Assembly (NCBI GenBank): GCA_033085395.1
Contig: JANQBS010000432.1
Coordinates: 1-23,725, forward strand
From: Xanthoparmelia taractica
Lineage: Eukaryota > Ascomycota > Lecanoromycetes > Lecanorales > Parmeliaceae
DNA length: 23,725 nucleotides
Direction: 5' to 3'
A model generated the notes under the pieces. That model had not been told where the DNA came from. It searched no databases and was given only the letters and a program-made list of their open reading frames with translations. Each line of letters opens with the position of its first letter. Positions within the stretch are counted from its first letter, which is position 1. Position numbers and translations under genes: made by a program. This document shows, piece after piece, positions 1 to 8,644 of the stretch.

Positions 1-108
1 AAAAATACGTAAAAAGCTTAAGCGAACGCTTATATAATTATAAAATTCTATAAATAGATTAAAAAGATATATTTTTTAAAAAAAGTTGAAAAAAAGTTGA
101 AAACGACT

Positions 109-1510
109 ATGTTCAATAGATATCACACCTTTTCGACCCGTACTAATTTCCTTAAGAGATAGAAATACTCTCAACTTTATATTCTTTAAAAAAAGAATTT
201 TATTTTCTCGTATTATTTTTTAAGCGTATCGTAAGCGTTAATAGCTTATCTCGCTTAATTAATACTATCTAAATACTAATTAATTTATAGCGAAATTCTA
301 AACGAAGCTTTATAAATAAGTAATATACTTATTAATTCTCGGTGTAGAGATTTATTTACGTCTTTAGAAATCAAAGATAATTATTAAATTAACGCACTAT
401 TTAATTTTATCTTTATTAAATATTAATATATTATTAAATTACATTAAGATCGCGATTTATCGAGTTCTTAATTTAATTTAATAGAAAATCGATAAACTTC
501 TATTAAGTATAATAACGATTTAAATACTTATCTTTCTTATTAGCTTAAAGCTCTTTTTGATTATTATTAAGAAATTAATATATTTAAAGAATTTTATTTT
601 TTCGATAAAGAAATTTTTCGATATAAGACGAAATATCTTATTAATCTTTCTCACGAAGTCACGATATTCTTTAATCGACTTATTATAATATATTAATAAC
701 TTTTCTAATCTAATTAATTTGCGAGATCGCGAGATAATATTATTAAATTTAAGATCGATATTAGCGATTCGTTTTATATCTTAAGTTATAGATAACTCGA
801 GTAAATTATTTTTATCGTTGCGACTACGATCTATAGACGTTTAACCTTGTTTAAGTATACTAATTTCTATTTCGAGAAATTCGAGTCGACGCTATTGCAC
901 GAGCTAATCTTATTTGCGAGTAGCGCGCGCGATTCTTTCGTTTAGAATAAGTGTATTCTACTCGTTAATATCTTACTCTTCACTAAATATACTTTTTTAA
1001 TTATCGTTAATATTATTTTTATTATTATTACTATCGCTCGATTCTTTATCGAGATTATTATCGACGACTTCGATACGAACCTCTATATTAAGATTCGAAA
1101 TATAATCTAATTCTTTAAATTAAATCGTGATAATATTTTAATTCGATATTATATCTAACGATAAGAATTCGTTTTGAGATCGCGACGTCTACGCTCTAAT
1201 CGTAATTATTATACTAACTTCGAATCGCTATTTCTAAGAAGAGATAAAAGAATTAGAATTATTAGACTTGATTCTAGATTAGAGTCTTAGAGTTATATAG
1301 TAGTGTGAAATTAGAAAGATATATATTTATATATAGATCTAATAATAAGACTAATTCTTAAGAAGCTAGAAAAGGAAATTGAAGGAAATCGCTTGTTTAA
1401 GCATATTCGTTAAGGGTTCGTCAAGTCTACGTATACCAAGCGATTTAGAATCCCCTCGTCTAGGGGCCAAGGTTCTATTCCTAACAAAAAGTTGAAATAT
1501 CGTAAGATCT
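109..1510 (+). pseudogene. Broken reading frame of unknown family, RIP-mutated
   Basis: An ATG at 109 opens a frame of about 467 codons that stays readable to about 1510. Its interruptions are nearly all TAA or TAG, at places where CAA, CAG or TGG are the likely originals; one TGA lies near 1300. This is the pattern of a real coding sequence decayed by RIP. I do not recognise the protein. It has a fairly hydrophobic middle (about codons 280-330), several Tyr/Phe/Ile-rich stretches and a basic C-terminal tail (around 1415-1505) that is much less mutated than the rest. The frame ends exactly where the hAT element starts at 1514, so it may be truncated by that insertion. The other side of the insertion (from 4980) carries another unknown broken frame that might or might not be its continuation. 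It could be a host gene or an accessory ORF of another transposon; I cannot tell which. Confidence 0.5.
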
Positions 1511-1513
1511 AAG

Positions 1514-1705
1514 TACGGGCCGGAAAGGTCTGATATATTTAGTGGAATATTTCATATCATATCGTATTATATTATATTATAAAAGGGTATTATGAAGGGA
1601 TTATATTAGATTACTTATAAAGATATAAGATAAGAGATTACTAATATTATGAAATAATCTAGGAAATTTCTAATATATGTAGAGATATCTTATAATGTAG
1701 ATTAT
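1514..1705 (+). repeat. Left terminal inverted repeat of hAT copy 1
   Basis: The first 20 bp match the reverse complement of 4960-4979. Further in, a block around 1645-1695 (ATTATGAAATAATCTAGG and AATTTCTAATATATG) matches the inverted right end around 4797-4860. The inverted repeat is therefore long (about 190 bp) but imperfect, with a divergent middle. Confidence 0.7.
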
Positions 1706-2203
1706 TTCTTATATTAGGTGGCGAATAAGATAAGAATATTCTAGATTAATATATAAGTTAGAGTGAAATTAGCTTAAGTAATTATTAAACTCCGGCACTT
1801 AATAAATAATATTAAGATAAACTCTCTTCTAATTTAATCTCGCTAAATAAATATAGCTATTCTAATAAATAATAATTACAATAATAATTACAATATATTA
1901 TTTTCTTGAATTATAATCTACGTAAGATCGCCAAGTCGATCTCTTTTTTAATCACTTATAGAATAATTTTAAGTTATCTCTCTTACTCTTTTCGTAGATC
2001 TTTAATCTATAAAGATTAATTCTCTATTACTTTATATTCACTTCTCTTCTCTCAATTAAAGAATAATTAATAAATAAAATTTTAATAAAAAAGAATTAAT
2101 TTCTTACTTGAGTTAATCTAAAGAGTACTTTATTATTATTATTACTAATATAATTAACATTAGAAATCTTCTCTATTTAATAATTTCGAATTTTTTGATT
2201 AAT

Positions 2204-4100
2204 CTATCTAGCTTCAAGTAATATATTAAGATCTCCCTCTAAATTCAATGTATGTTATTCGTAGCTATTCTATTAATATTCTATATAAGAAATTATTATT
2301 AAGACTCGAAAAATTAAAGACGAATAGCTTTTTTAATTATTATATAGTCGCTTAGCCTATAAGAAATATCGCTTATAAGTTATAGCTTTATTAGGTACGG
2401 CTAAGATATCTCTAGTCACACGTGCTATTAATAAGATTTAAGACTCTAAGCTTTTTTACTAATTAAGAATTAATAGATTCTTAAAATAAGTGAAAGATAC
2501 TTAATTAAGATTAGAAATTCAAGTTATAGCTAGAATAATAGATAGAATACTAATCTTCTCTTTGATATCACTGAAATTAATTATTATTTAACACTTCTAT
2601 CGTCTTTTTGATCTTATTAATAATATTATTAAGCGACTCTACGCGATTTCTTACTCGTTTAGCCCTCTATATCTAATTATTAATATTAAGATATTAATAA
2701 TTTCGATACGTTTATTCGAGCGTATTTTAGTATATCTCTATTTAGAATATTTAATTAGACTTAACTTTTTAATTTAATTTTTTTAGTGTTATATTCCCGT
2801 AACTTAAACGTAAAAGTATTATTTATTTATTAAAATATTCTACACTCGATTGAGTCTTATTATAATAGATAGTTAACTTTTTACGAGTCGTCTTTAAAGT
2901 CTCGCGAAGTTCGACTTTTCACGAAACTCGCTTATCTATAATATTATCTAGAATATCGAACGATATAGTACTAGCTACGATATTAAATAATATAATAAGA
3001 TTTAAGACTTAAGAGAAAATATAATAGCTTAAATAAAGATAGATAATATTTATAAAAAATATAGAATATTATAAAAGACGCGTCTTCTAGTAATACTTAG
3101 CTTTAAATCTAGCTTTAACTACTTAAAATTAATAACTAATACGAAGACTATATAATATATAAACTAATATGCAAAGTAAATATCTCTTCGCTATAGCGTA
3201 TTAATAAATTCTAATAAATGCTAATAAAAGAAATAGAGATTAATAAGTGTAAGAGTGTAAGAACTAAGGGCCGAAGCGCGCGAGAGACTAATTCTCTAAT
3301 GTAGCTATGCGATAGTGCTAGTCGCTAATAAGTTAACTTAATAAGAGAGTTTAATAAATTAGAATATATCTAATATAGAATAGATATATAAACTTAAGAA
3401 GAGATTAAATTAGAGTATATGATATATCTAATATAGATTAATATATAGAATAGATTAGCATATTAATTAGATTTCTTTCTACGCGAGTTCGAATTTCTAT
3501 TCTAATAAATATTCTAATAATTATTTAAGTTTAAATCTCTATAATTAGTACTTTAATAACTATCTAAGTTTAAATTTTTATTCTAATTATAATTCTAGCG
3601 ATTATTTCTAAAGTTCTTTTTTTTTAGATAGCTCTCTAACGTTAATAATACTCTAATATTCCCTGAAATTTTCTTTCTACTCTTTTTTTCCCGATAAGAA
3701 TAACACTCGTAATTATAAAGAATATCGCAGACTCGTATAAGTCTAACTCTTCTCTTTTAATTATCGATAATATTATAAAGATACTTAAAAATATTTCTAT
3801 ATTCTTATTTAAATCTTTTAACGTTAAGAAGTTATATAATTAAAAGAGACTTAAGATTCGATTTAAATCGATAAGAAAATCGCAAAAATAAAAAGCTAGT
3901 AGTAAGTTTATAGAGTAAATATTTTTATTTTTATTAATATTATTTCTAAGCTTACGCGTTATAAGAGATTCGCTATATATAAAAATTAATAAATTTAATT
4001 ATATTACGAAAAGCGTTTACTTAACTAATAAAGAAGATTCTAAGACTTATTAAAAAGAGAGATTTTCGAATTTACTTCTCTATTTTAAGCGTATTTTAAG
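2204..4100 (-). pseudogene. hAT transposase pseudogene (C-terminal dimerisation region readable)
   Basis: On the minus strand the frame ending at 2204-2206 reads, around 2240-2480, a pair of stop codons at the position of the conserved Trp-Trp, then KSLES, LIARVTRDILAVP, a region around YKRYFL and KRLYNN, and finally FRVLIIISYIEY. In order and spacing this matches the hAT family C-terminus: WW, then the ARDILAVP motif, the ER-F motif, an arginine-rich turn and the ALM helix. Every substitution is explicable as G-to-A or C-to-T. The protein would excise and reinsert the element; here it is dead, with many stops. The N-terminal limit (about 4100) is a guess from the usual length of 600-700 residues; I could not pick out a BED zinc finger or the catalytic acidic residues. 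Open stretches on the plus strand at 2590-2800 are shadows of this gene. Confidence 0.7.
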
Positions 4101-4226
4101 AATTAATAAAGATTAAAATTATCTCTAAATTAGATAATAGATCTTATCTTTTTTATTAAAAAGTAATTATAATTAACTCTTATATAGTCGCGTAATTATA
4201 CGCATTTCATACAAAAAGAGTTACTT

Positions 4227-4457
4227 TATAAGCTAAGAATATATAGCTTATTCGTAGCTTACGAAATAAGATAACTATCTATTAATTCGAATAAGACGTA
4301 TAATAACTAGAATTATAACTAGAATTTTAAAAAGACTATTTATAAGTCGACGAAAGCTTTTCTTTATTATATATTCGAAGATATTAATCTTTATATTATT
4401 TATACGAAGCGTGTAACTTTAATAATTAAGAATATATAACTATAAAGAATAATCGTA
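4227..4457 (+). pseudogene. Histone H3-like fragment inside the hAT element
   Basis: Plus-strand frame from 4227. At 4344-4457 it reads KSTKAFLYYIFEDINL, then YIIYTKRVT, LIIKNI, stop, L, stop, RII. Histone H3 has EASEAFL, FEDTNL, CAIHAKRVT, a KDIQL motif and ARRI with identical spacing across helices 2-3 of the histone fold. Most differences fit RIP (Cys to Tyr, His to Tyr, Ala to Thr, Asp to Asn, Met to Ile, Gln to stop). Upstream in the same frame, YKLR at 4227 and VAYEIR at 4254-4271 resemble the H3 YKPG and VALREIR motifs. About 14 residues between these blocks are missing relative to H3 or are in another frame. No N-terminal tail is recognisable. It lies between the hAT transposase and the right terminal repeat, so it may be captured cargo. 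It is non-functional now: Gln and Trp codons are stops. Confidence 0.65.
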
Positions 4458-4789
4458 AATTCTTTTTATAATGCGAAGAAAGAAGAGAGAAATTTACTAT
4501 CGTAGAATAAATAATAAATTACTATTATAATTAGCGTGCTAGTAAATCTTCTAATAATTAAATAAATTAAATATACTAATAGTAGTAAAAATAACTTATT
4601 AAGTCCTAGATAATTACGAAGATCTTTTATAATACGATATTAAATGCGATAACGAGCTTAGCTTAATAACGTGATAGTGAAGTGAAGTAATAATAATAGC
4701 GATAATAAAGTGAAGTGATGGCTAGAATAATAACTAGAATACGTTCGCATGATTCTATATAGAGTGACTTCTTCTATATATAGTATATT

Positions 4790-4979
4790 TCCCATACTCC
4801 TATATATAACATAAGATATCTCTATATATATTAGAAATTTCTCAGATTATTTTATAATATTAGCACGTCTTCCAGACTATTTTATAAAAATCAAATGATA
4901 TAATCTTAATATCATATCATACCATGATATAATATCGACACTTCATATTCCAGACCATCCCAGACCTTTCCGACCCGTA
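4790..4979 (-). repeat. Right terminal inverted repeat of hAT copy 1
   Basis: Reverse complement of the left end: the outer 20 bp plus an inner block at about 4797-4860. Two copies of CCAGACC/CCAGACT-type motifs (around 4871-4876 and 4951-4966) are short subterminal repeats of the sort hAT transposases bind. This end is less mutated by RIP than the left end and retains many CA dinucleotides. Confidence 0.65.
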
Positions 4980-5072
4980 ATTAGTAACTTCTTCTTACTC
5001 TTTACTATAAGTATTATTAAACTCTCTATATCGCTACGCTAATATAAATATATACTAATACTTAATATAGCT

Positions 5073-5121
<49 letters not shown>

Positions 5122-5122
5122 T
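5073..5122. repeat. TAA trinucleotide microsatellite
   Basis: About 16 uninterrupted TAA/AAT/ATA units. It sits in the non-coding stretch between the hAT right end and the broken frame at 5171. In 4980-5170 I see nothing else beyond AT-rich sequence. Confidence 0.95.
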
Positions 5123-5170
5123 TAATATAAAGTTTCTTAGCGCTTTATTATCGTATATTAATATAATATA

Positions 5171-5740
5171 ATATCTATTCTTCTCTATCGTCGATACTTT
5201 ATTCGTTTTAATAATTACTTTATTTAAGGTAAAATCTCGCTTTAAGAGCGCTAAAAAGAGAATTTAAAATTACGTAAAGATTTCGTTTTTTCTTTATAAA
5301 AAGATTAAAAAGATTCTTTATTACGTTTGTCGAGCTCTCAAGATTATAATATTAATACGCTATAATTAAGCGTATATTAATTATAAGATTATCTAATTTC
5401 GTAAGAAATAAAGTCTAATTATAATTATTAGTAATTAAGCGATTATTATTATTACGACTCTTTATCGCGATCTTTAGATCGCGAAAAAGAAACTCGAGAT
5501 AACGTATTAGCGCGTTAAAGAGCTCGAGAATTATAATAAGCTTTTTTAAGAGAAGATAAATAATATAAACATCTATAAGATAAAGTTAAAAGAAATCGTT
5601 TTTAATAAAAATAATATTAAATAAGCGAGCTTCTTAAATAAGAATCTCTTTAAAAATCTTTTCTTATCTAATCTCTATTACTACGATAAAGATTATTTAT
5701 TTTTTTCTATTTTAACGCACGACGAGCTAAGTAAACTTAA
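5171..5740 (+). pseudogene. Broken reading frame, Gln/Arg-rich, probably coiled coil, unknown family
   Basis: One frame runs from about 5171 (an ATA that may have been ATG) to about 5740, with only TAA and TAG interruptions at likely Gln codons. It reads about 190 residues: a short Tyr/Arg-rich start (LLYRRYFIRF), a Lys/Glu/Gln-rich middle, and a heptad-like charged stretch including SRSLDREKETRDN and VLARQRAREL (the Q is now a stop). The composition suggests a coiled coil. I do not recognise a family. It may be a fragment of an interrupted gene whose 5' part is the broken frame at 109-1510, since the hAT element separates them and both are on the plus strand. It could equally be an unrelated transposon ORF. 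Confidence 0.4.
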
Positions 5741-6082
5741 TCGCACTTTTTTATAATACGTATTAAGCGTCTCTCTAATAAATTATATTTATAATAACAT
5801 ATATTTTAATTTAATACGATATTATTTCTAATATAATATTACTTAATTAGATAGTTAAATACTAAATTTTAATTATAAATCTTTTATTTAATTAAATAAT
5901 TATACTAGTAAGCGTAAAGAATACGTCTATAATTATTTAATATATTAATATAATTATTATATTTATTTTCGTTTTTAACGTTTTCGCTTACTTAATAATA
6001 ATTATTAATCTAATTAGATAGCTTTCTTATTTAATATTTAATACTTTCACTTATTAATCTTCTACGTATTATAAATCTAAAT

Positions 6083-6192
6083 TGTTAGATCATATGAATT
6101 CAAATAGAGTGTGTGCATTCTATGAAGCGCGGCACCCGAACCCATAACTTAATATTTTTGATTCTATGATACAATTGAAAACCGCCCTCACA
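6083..6192 (+). repeat. 5' LTR of the TRIM element
   Basis: 110 bp, TG at the start and CA at the end. It still holds many CA and TG dinucleotides (for example GTGTGTGCATTC), so it has largely escaped RIP, unlike the 3' LTR. Confidence 0.85.
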
Positions 6193-6516
6193 ATAGTATC
6201 ACGCTTCGATCCGGGTCCAGTTCGGGCACTCTCGACTACACTCGGACTAGGAACTTCTTGAGGCTGCTAATTATTTTCGAGTAGAAGCGTCGATTCGCTA
6301 AGTTCGATCTCGGCTTTAATTAAAACTTCTAAACGAGTTATTCTCGAATTAGATAATTTGATATAATCTAAAGAGGGTGACTCGGGAATTTAATTTTTAG
6401 GGTTCTAATAGCTCTTTAGAGAACGTTTCGAAACTATTAAGATTAGGATTCTAGAATCGTCGCCCTTCGGAGAGGGTCTAGAATATTAACGCTTAGAGCG
6501 CCGAGAACGTCGCCCT

Positions 6517-6530
6517 AGAAGAGGGGATAA
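6517..6530 (+). other. Polypurine tract of the TRIM element
   Basis: AGAAGAGGGGATAA immediately 5' of the right LTR. This is the expected position of the plus-strand primer of LTR retrotransposons. Confidence 0.7.
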
Positions 6531-6531
6531 T

Positions 6532-6640
6532 TGTTAGAATATATAAATTTAAATAGAATATATACCTTCTATAAAGCGCGATCCCCAACTTATAACTTAA
6601 TATTTTTAATTCTATAATACAATTGAAAAGCGCCCTTATA
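6532..6640 (+). repeat. 3' LTR of the TRIM element
   Basis: 109 bp, aligned end to end with 6083-6192. Most differences are CA to TA or TG to TA transitions; shared blocks include ACTTAATATTTTT and ACAATTGAAAA. Confidence 0.85.
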
Positions 6641-6645
6641 TAAAT

Positions 6646-6995
6646 TAACTTATTAGTACGTTTAAATTCTTCGTCTAATAATTACTAATTATACTCTTCG
6701 TCTTAATTAATTTACTTAATCTTATATTAAATATCTTTTTATTTCTTAATTTTATTAATAATCTCTTTTATCTTTTATATCTTATTATTATTAATAAGCT
6801 TAAAAACTTATATAAAGAATTTCACTACTTCGTTATAGTCGCGTATATAATATAATTTAAGTAATAATATATAAAAAATATTATAAATTCTATACGTGAA
6901 AGATAATAATAAGCGATACGCTTATAATTCTATTTTATTTATAATTCGAAAAGATCTTATATATTTATAGATTAACTTCTTACTTAGACGTTTTT
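6646..6995 (-). pseudogene. Ty3/gypsy integrase C-terminus and chromodomain, degenerate
   Basis: Reading the minus strand from 6990, the frame gives RLSKKLIYKYIRSFRII, then KIEL, AYRLLLSFTYRIYNIFYI, then DYNEVVKFFI, and near its end EEYN followed by two stops, LLDEEFKRTNKLI. This follows the known order in chromodomain-containing gypsy elements (chromoviruses): the integrase C-terminal fold (KL..K..GPFRI, then AYRL.LP, HNVFHVS) and a chromodomain ending in EEYNTWLPEEEF. The chromodomain targets integration to marked chromatin. Stops fall at Gln and Trp positions. The frame breaks at 6646, in the target duplication of the TRIM. Confidence 0.8.
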
Positions 6996-7180
6996 TGTCA
7001 GGCCTAGCGCTATATGCGCCTTAGCGTCAACTACTTATAGGTCTAGGGTTCATTGCGGGGTCATGGCGGGGTTCATGACCTAAGGCCTTAACGGGACCTT
7101 AACGATCATATATCTTCTTCGTATATCTTAGGGTTTTCGTATTTCTTAGAGATTAATTCTACTAGAACTTAGTATCTAAT
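6996..7180 (+). repeat. Presumed 5' LTR of the plus-strand Ty3/gypsy element
   Basis: The minus-strand gypsy coding frame stops abruptly at 6995, and the sequence TGTCAGGCCTAGCGC begins at 6996. TGTCA is a common LTR start. The first 110 bp are visibly richer in G and C than the surroundings. The 3' limit is uncertain; a TCTAATA near 7175 could be a decayed TGACA end. The partner LTR is not in the window, so this call rests on position and the TG start only. Confidence 0.5.
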
Positions 7181-7304
7181 AAAGAAATTATTATCGTGTT
7201 AATTATACGTCTCTTATCTTAATTAGAGTCGCTTACTAAGCGTTAGCGAATTAATTTCTTATAATTCTAATCTCTCTATCTTTTATAGAAAAAGACTTAT
7301 CGTC

Positions 7305-8282
7305 GCTATAATATCGAACTCTTTATTAAATTAAAATAAATATATCTTAAAGCGACGTAGCTTCGATATTAGTTTTTAAGAGTTTATCTTAAAGAATTAA
7401 GCGACTTTAAAGAAACGTCTTAAAAACGCTTAAATAGAAAATCGTCGACTAAAGTTAAAACGAGAGTTAATTAAGTTACGAGTATATAATAACGTGTTAC
7501 GTAATTTAAACTCTTCTATAATTCTCGTCGAAGCGATAGCGATTTCGTCTATTATTTTATCTCTAATAAATATTTTAGTTAAAGCGAAAATATTTTATCT
7601 CGAAAGAATACGTTCTTATAAGAGTAATAGTAAAGAAAAATATTTAAGCTAATTTCACGAAGTCGAAATTCGATTTCTTATAAATCTCGAATATTTTATT
7701 ATTAATTAAGCTAAGATTATCTATTATATATAATTCTTAAAAGACGATCTTAATACGTAATAATATAGATACTTTCAAATTCATAAACTAAAGAAGATCA
7801 CCTTTAAGTTTTTTAAGTTATTTTTATTTAACTTAATTACGAACTCGATAAATCGTTATTTACTCGCTTATAAAAAGTAAAAAACGATAAAATAGCGATA
7901 AGATTAAAAGATCTTAGTTTTTAAGATTTATTTAAAAAAGCTAAAAACTTATTTATTCTCGTTTACGAAGAAGTATTAAACGAACTTTTTCTTAATTAAG
8001 CTACGATCTAAGCTAAAGAATAAGATTTTTAATATTAATAATATACTTAAATAGAGAAAAGAAATTTTTACTATAATAATTATATAAAAAACGATTTTAA
8101 AGCGCGCGCGTTTTAATAGCGACGATTCTAATTCGAAGTAATTTAAAAAATCTAATAAAAATAAGTTTCTAAAAGCTTAAATTTCGAAGTCTAATATAAC
8201 TTCGAAAAATAGCGCTAAGTCTACGCGTATTTGAAAAAAAGATAAGAAACGTAGAGCTAAGATCGCTAATTATAATCTTAAA
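7305..8282 (+). pseudogene. Ty3/gypsy gag (capsid part), degenerate, cut by the Helitron block
   Basis: From about 7500 one plus-strand frame reads a gag capsid: FHEVEIRFLINLEYF, then AKIIYYI, FLKDDLN and YRYF (the family's A-x-x-Y-L-x-G-x-A-x-x-W-F region). It continues with FKFFKLFLFNLI, RYLLAYKK, FKIYLKKLKTYLFSFT and FFLIKLRSKLKNKIF, which corresponds to LLAKLRPELRNKI. A basic tail follows (NSAKSTRI, KKDKKRRAKIA). The zinc knuckle that should come next is absent here but present at 21426, 13 kb away. Gag forms the particle that packages element RNA. The N-terminal part (7305-7500) is in a different frame, so there has been an indel. Start codon not identified. Confidence 0.75.
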
Positions 8283-8290
8283 ATACAAGT

Positions 8291-8319
8291 GTATGCTTAT
8301 GAATTAAATTCATGAATAC
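8291..8319 (-). other. Helitron 3'-terminal hairpin, left copy
   Basis: GTATGCTTATGAATT followed by AAATTCATGAATAC. The arms GTAT/ATAC and ATGAATT/AATTCAT pair, with small internal mismatches. A hairpin close to the 3' end is the termination signal expected of Helitrons. Beyond it the copies share only ACTTRTA-like bases, not a clear CTRR terminus. Confidence 0.65.
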
Positions 8320-8644
8320 GTGTGGGATTATTAATTGATTGGAAGAAGAAGACGGGGATTTCAGCTTCCTTATCGCCTGTCAAGACCCTAATTTTCAGCC
8401 TTCTTTCTCGGCCTTTCCATGATCTATTAAGTATATATTTAATAATTCTTTTAGCAATTAAACTCTACTTACTAGCTATACGATAATCGCCTACTCTTAC
8501 TATTATAAAATCGCTAACTAATTATCGCTTAATCGACTATATACTTTATTTCTATATCTTTAATAGATCTTCGATCTTACGAACCCTAATCTTAAAGAAG
8601 AATCTATTTAATAATCTTATTCTTAATATATCTTATCGACGAAA

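Larger units (their letters stand above)
1514..4979 (-). mobile_element. hAT-superfamily DNA transposon, full-length copy, degenerate
   Basis: The element begins TACGGGCCGGAAAGGTCTG at 1514 and ends with the near-perfect reverse complement (CCTTTCCGACCCGTA at 4965-4979). The minus strand codes for a protein with a hAT dimerisation region, which assigns the superfamily. A second copy in the same orientation starts at 23176, and its sequence matches 1514-2080 base for base apart from RIP-type transitions. hAT insertions normally make 8-bp target duplications; the flanking 8-mers (GATCTAAG left, ATTAGTAA right) do not match. One end may therefore be rearranged, or the duplication has decayed. 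The element is about 3.5 kb, usual for hAT, and also carries a histone H3-like segment near its right end. Confidence 0.75.
6083..6640 (+). mobile_element. TRIM-like miniature LTR retrotransposon
   Basis: Two direct repeats of about 110 bp, both starting TGTTAGA, flank a 339-bp interior. The left ends CTCACA and the right ends CTTATA, its RIP-mutated form. The pair is bounded by perfect 5-bp duplications TAAAT at 6078-6082 and 6641-6645, the usual size for LTR integration. A purine-rich tract (AGAAGAGGGGATAA, 6517-6530) lies directly before the right LTR. A primer-binding-like site starts two bases after the left LTR (TAGTATCACGC at 6194, plausibly from TGGTATCACGC). The interior has no coding capacity I can see, so it would need enzymes from another element. 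It is inserted in the tail of the minus-strand gypsy pol. Confidence 0.85.
5900..6995 (-). mobile_element. Remnant of a minus-strand Ty3/gypsy retrotransposon (3' end of pol)
   Basis: The minus strand codes for the end of a gypsy polyprotein in 6646-6995. It probably continues as a basic tail beyond the TRIM insertion (6082 down to about 5900, reading KRKR-type clusters with Gln-type stops). The 5' part is missing: the frame is cut at 6995, where a plus-strand LTR begins with TGTCA. This is the oldest recognisable layer on the left side, because both the TRIM and the second gypsy lie within it. From 5740 to 5900 I see only AT-rich sequence, perhaps its 3' untranslated region or LTR. Confidence 0.65.

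Noticed and set aside
118..141. CCTTTTCGACCCGTA resembles the hAT right end (CCTTTCCGACCCGTA)
   Set aside because: It lies inside the long broken frame that starts at 109, has no inner terminal-repeat sequence next to it, and shows no partner. A chance or very old match is more likely.
2590..2800. Open plus-strand stretch in the hAT element
   Set aside because: It lies opposite the minus-strand transposase and matches nothing. RIP leaves few stops on the opposite strand there, so it is probably a shadow.
4980..5170. TAA microsatellite read as a polyasparagine-coding tract
   Set aside because: No continuous reading frame joins it to the broken frame that begins at 5171.
6200..6225. TTCGATCCGGG resembles a tRNA T-arm / Pol III B box
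   Set aside because: No A box, no cloverleaf and no terminator around it. It sits in the primer-site region of the TRIM element, where tRNA-like words are expected.
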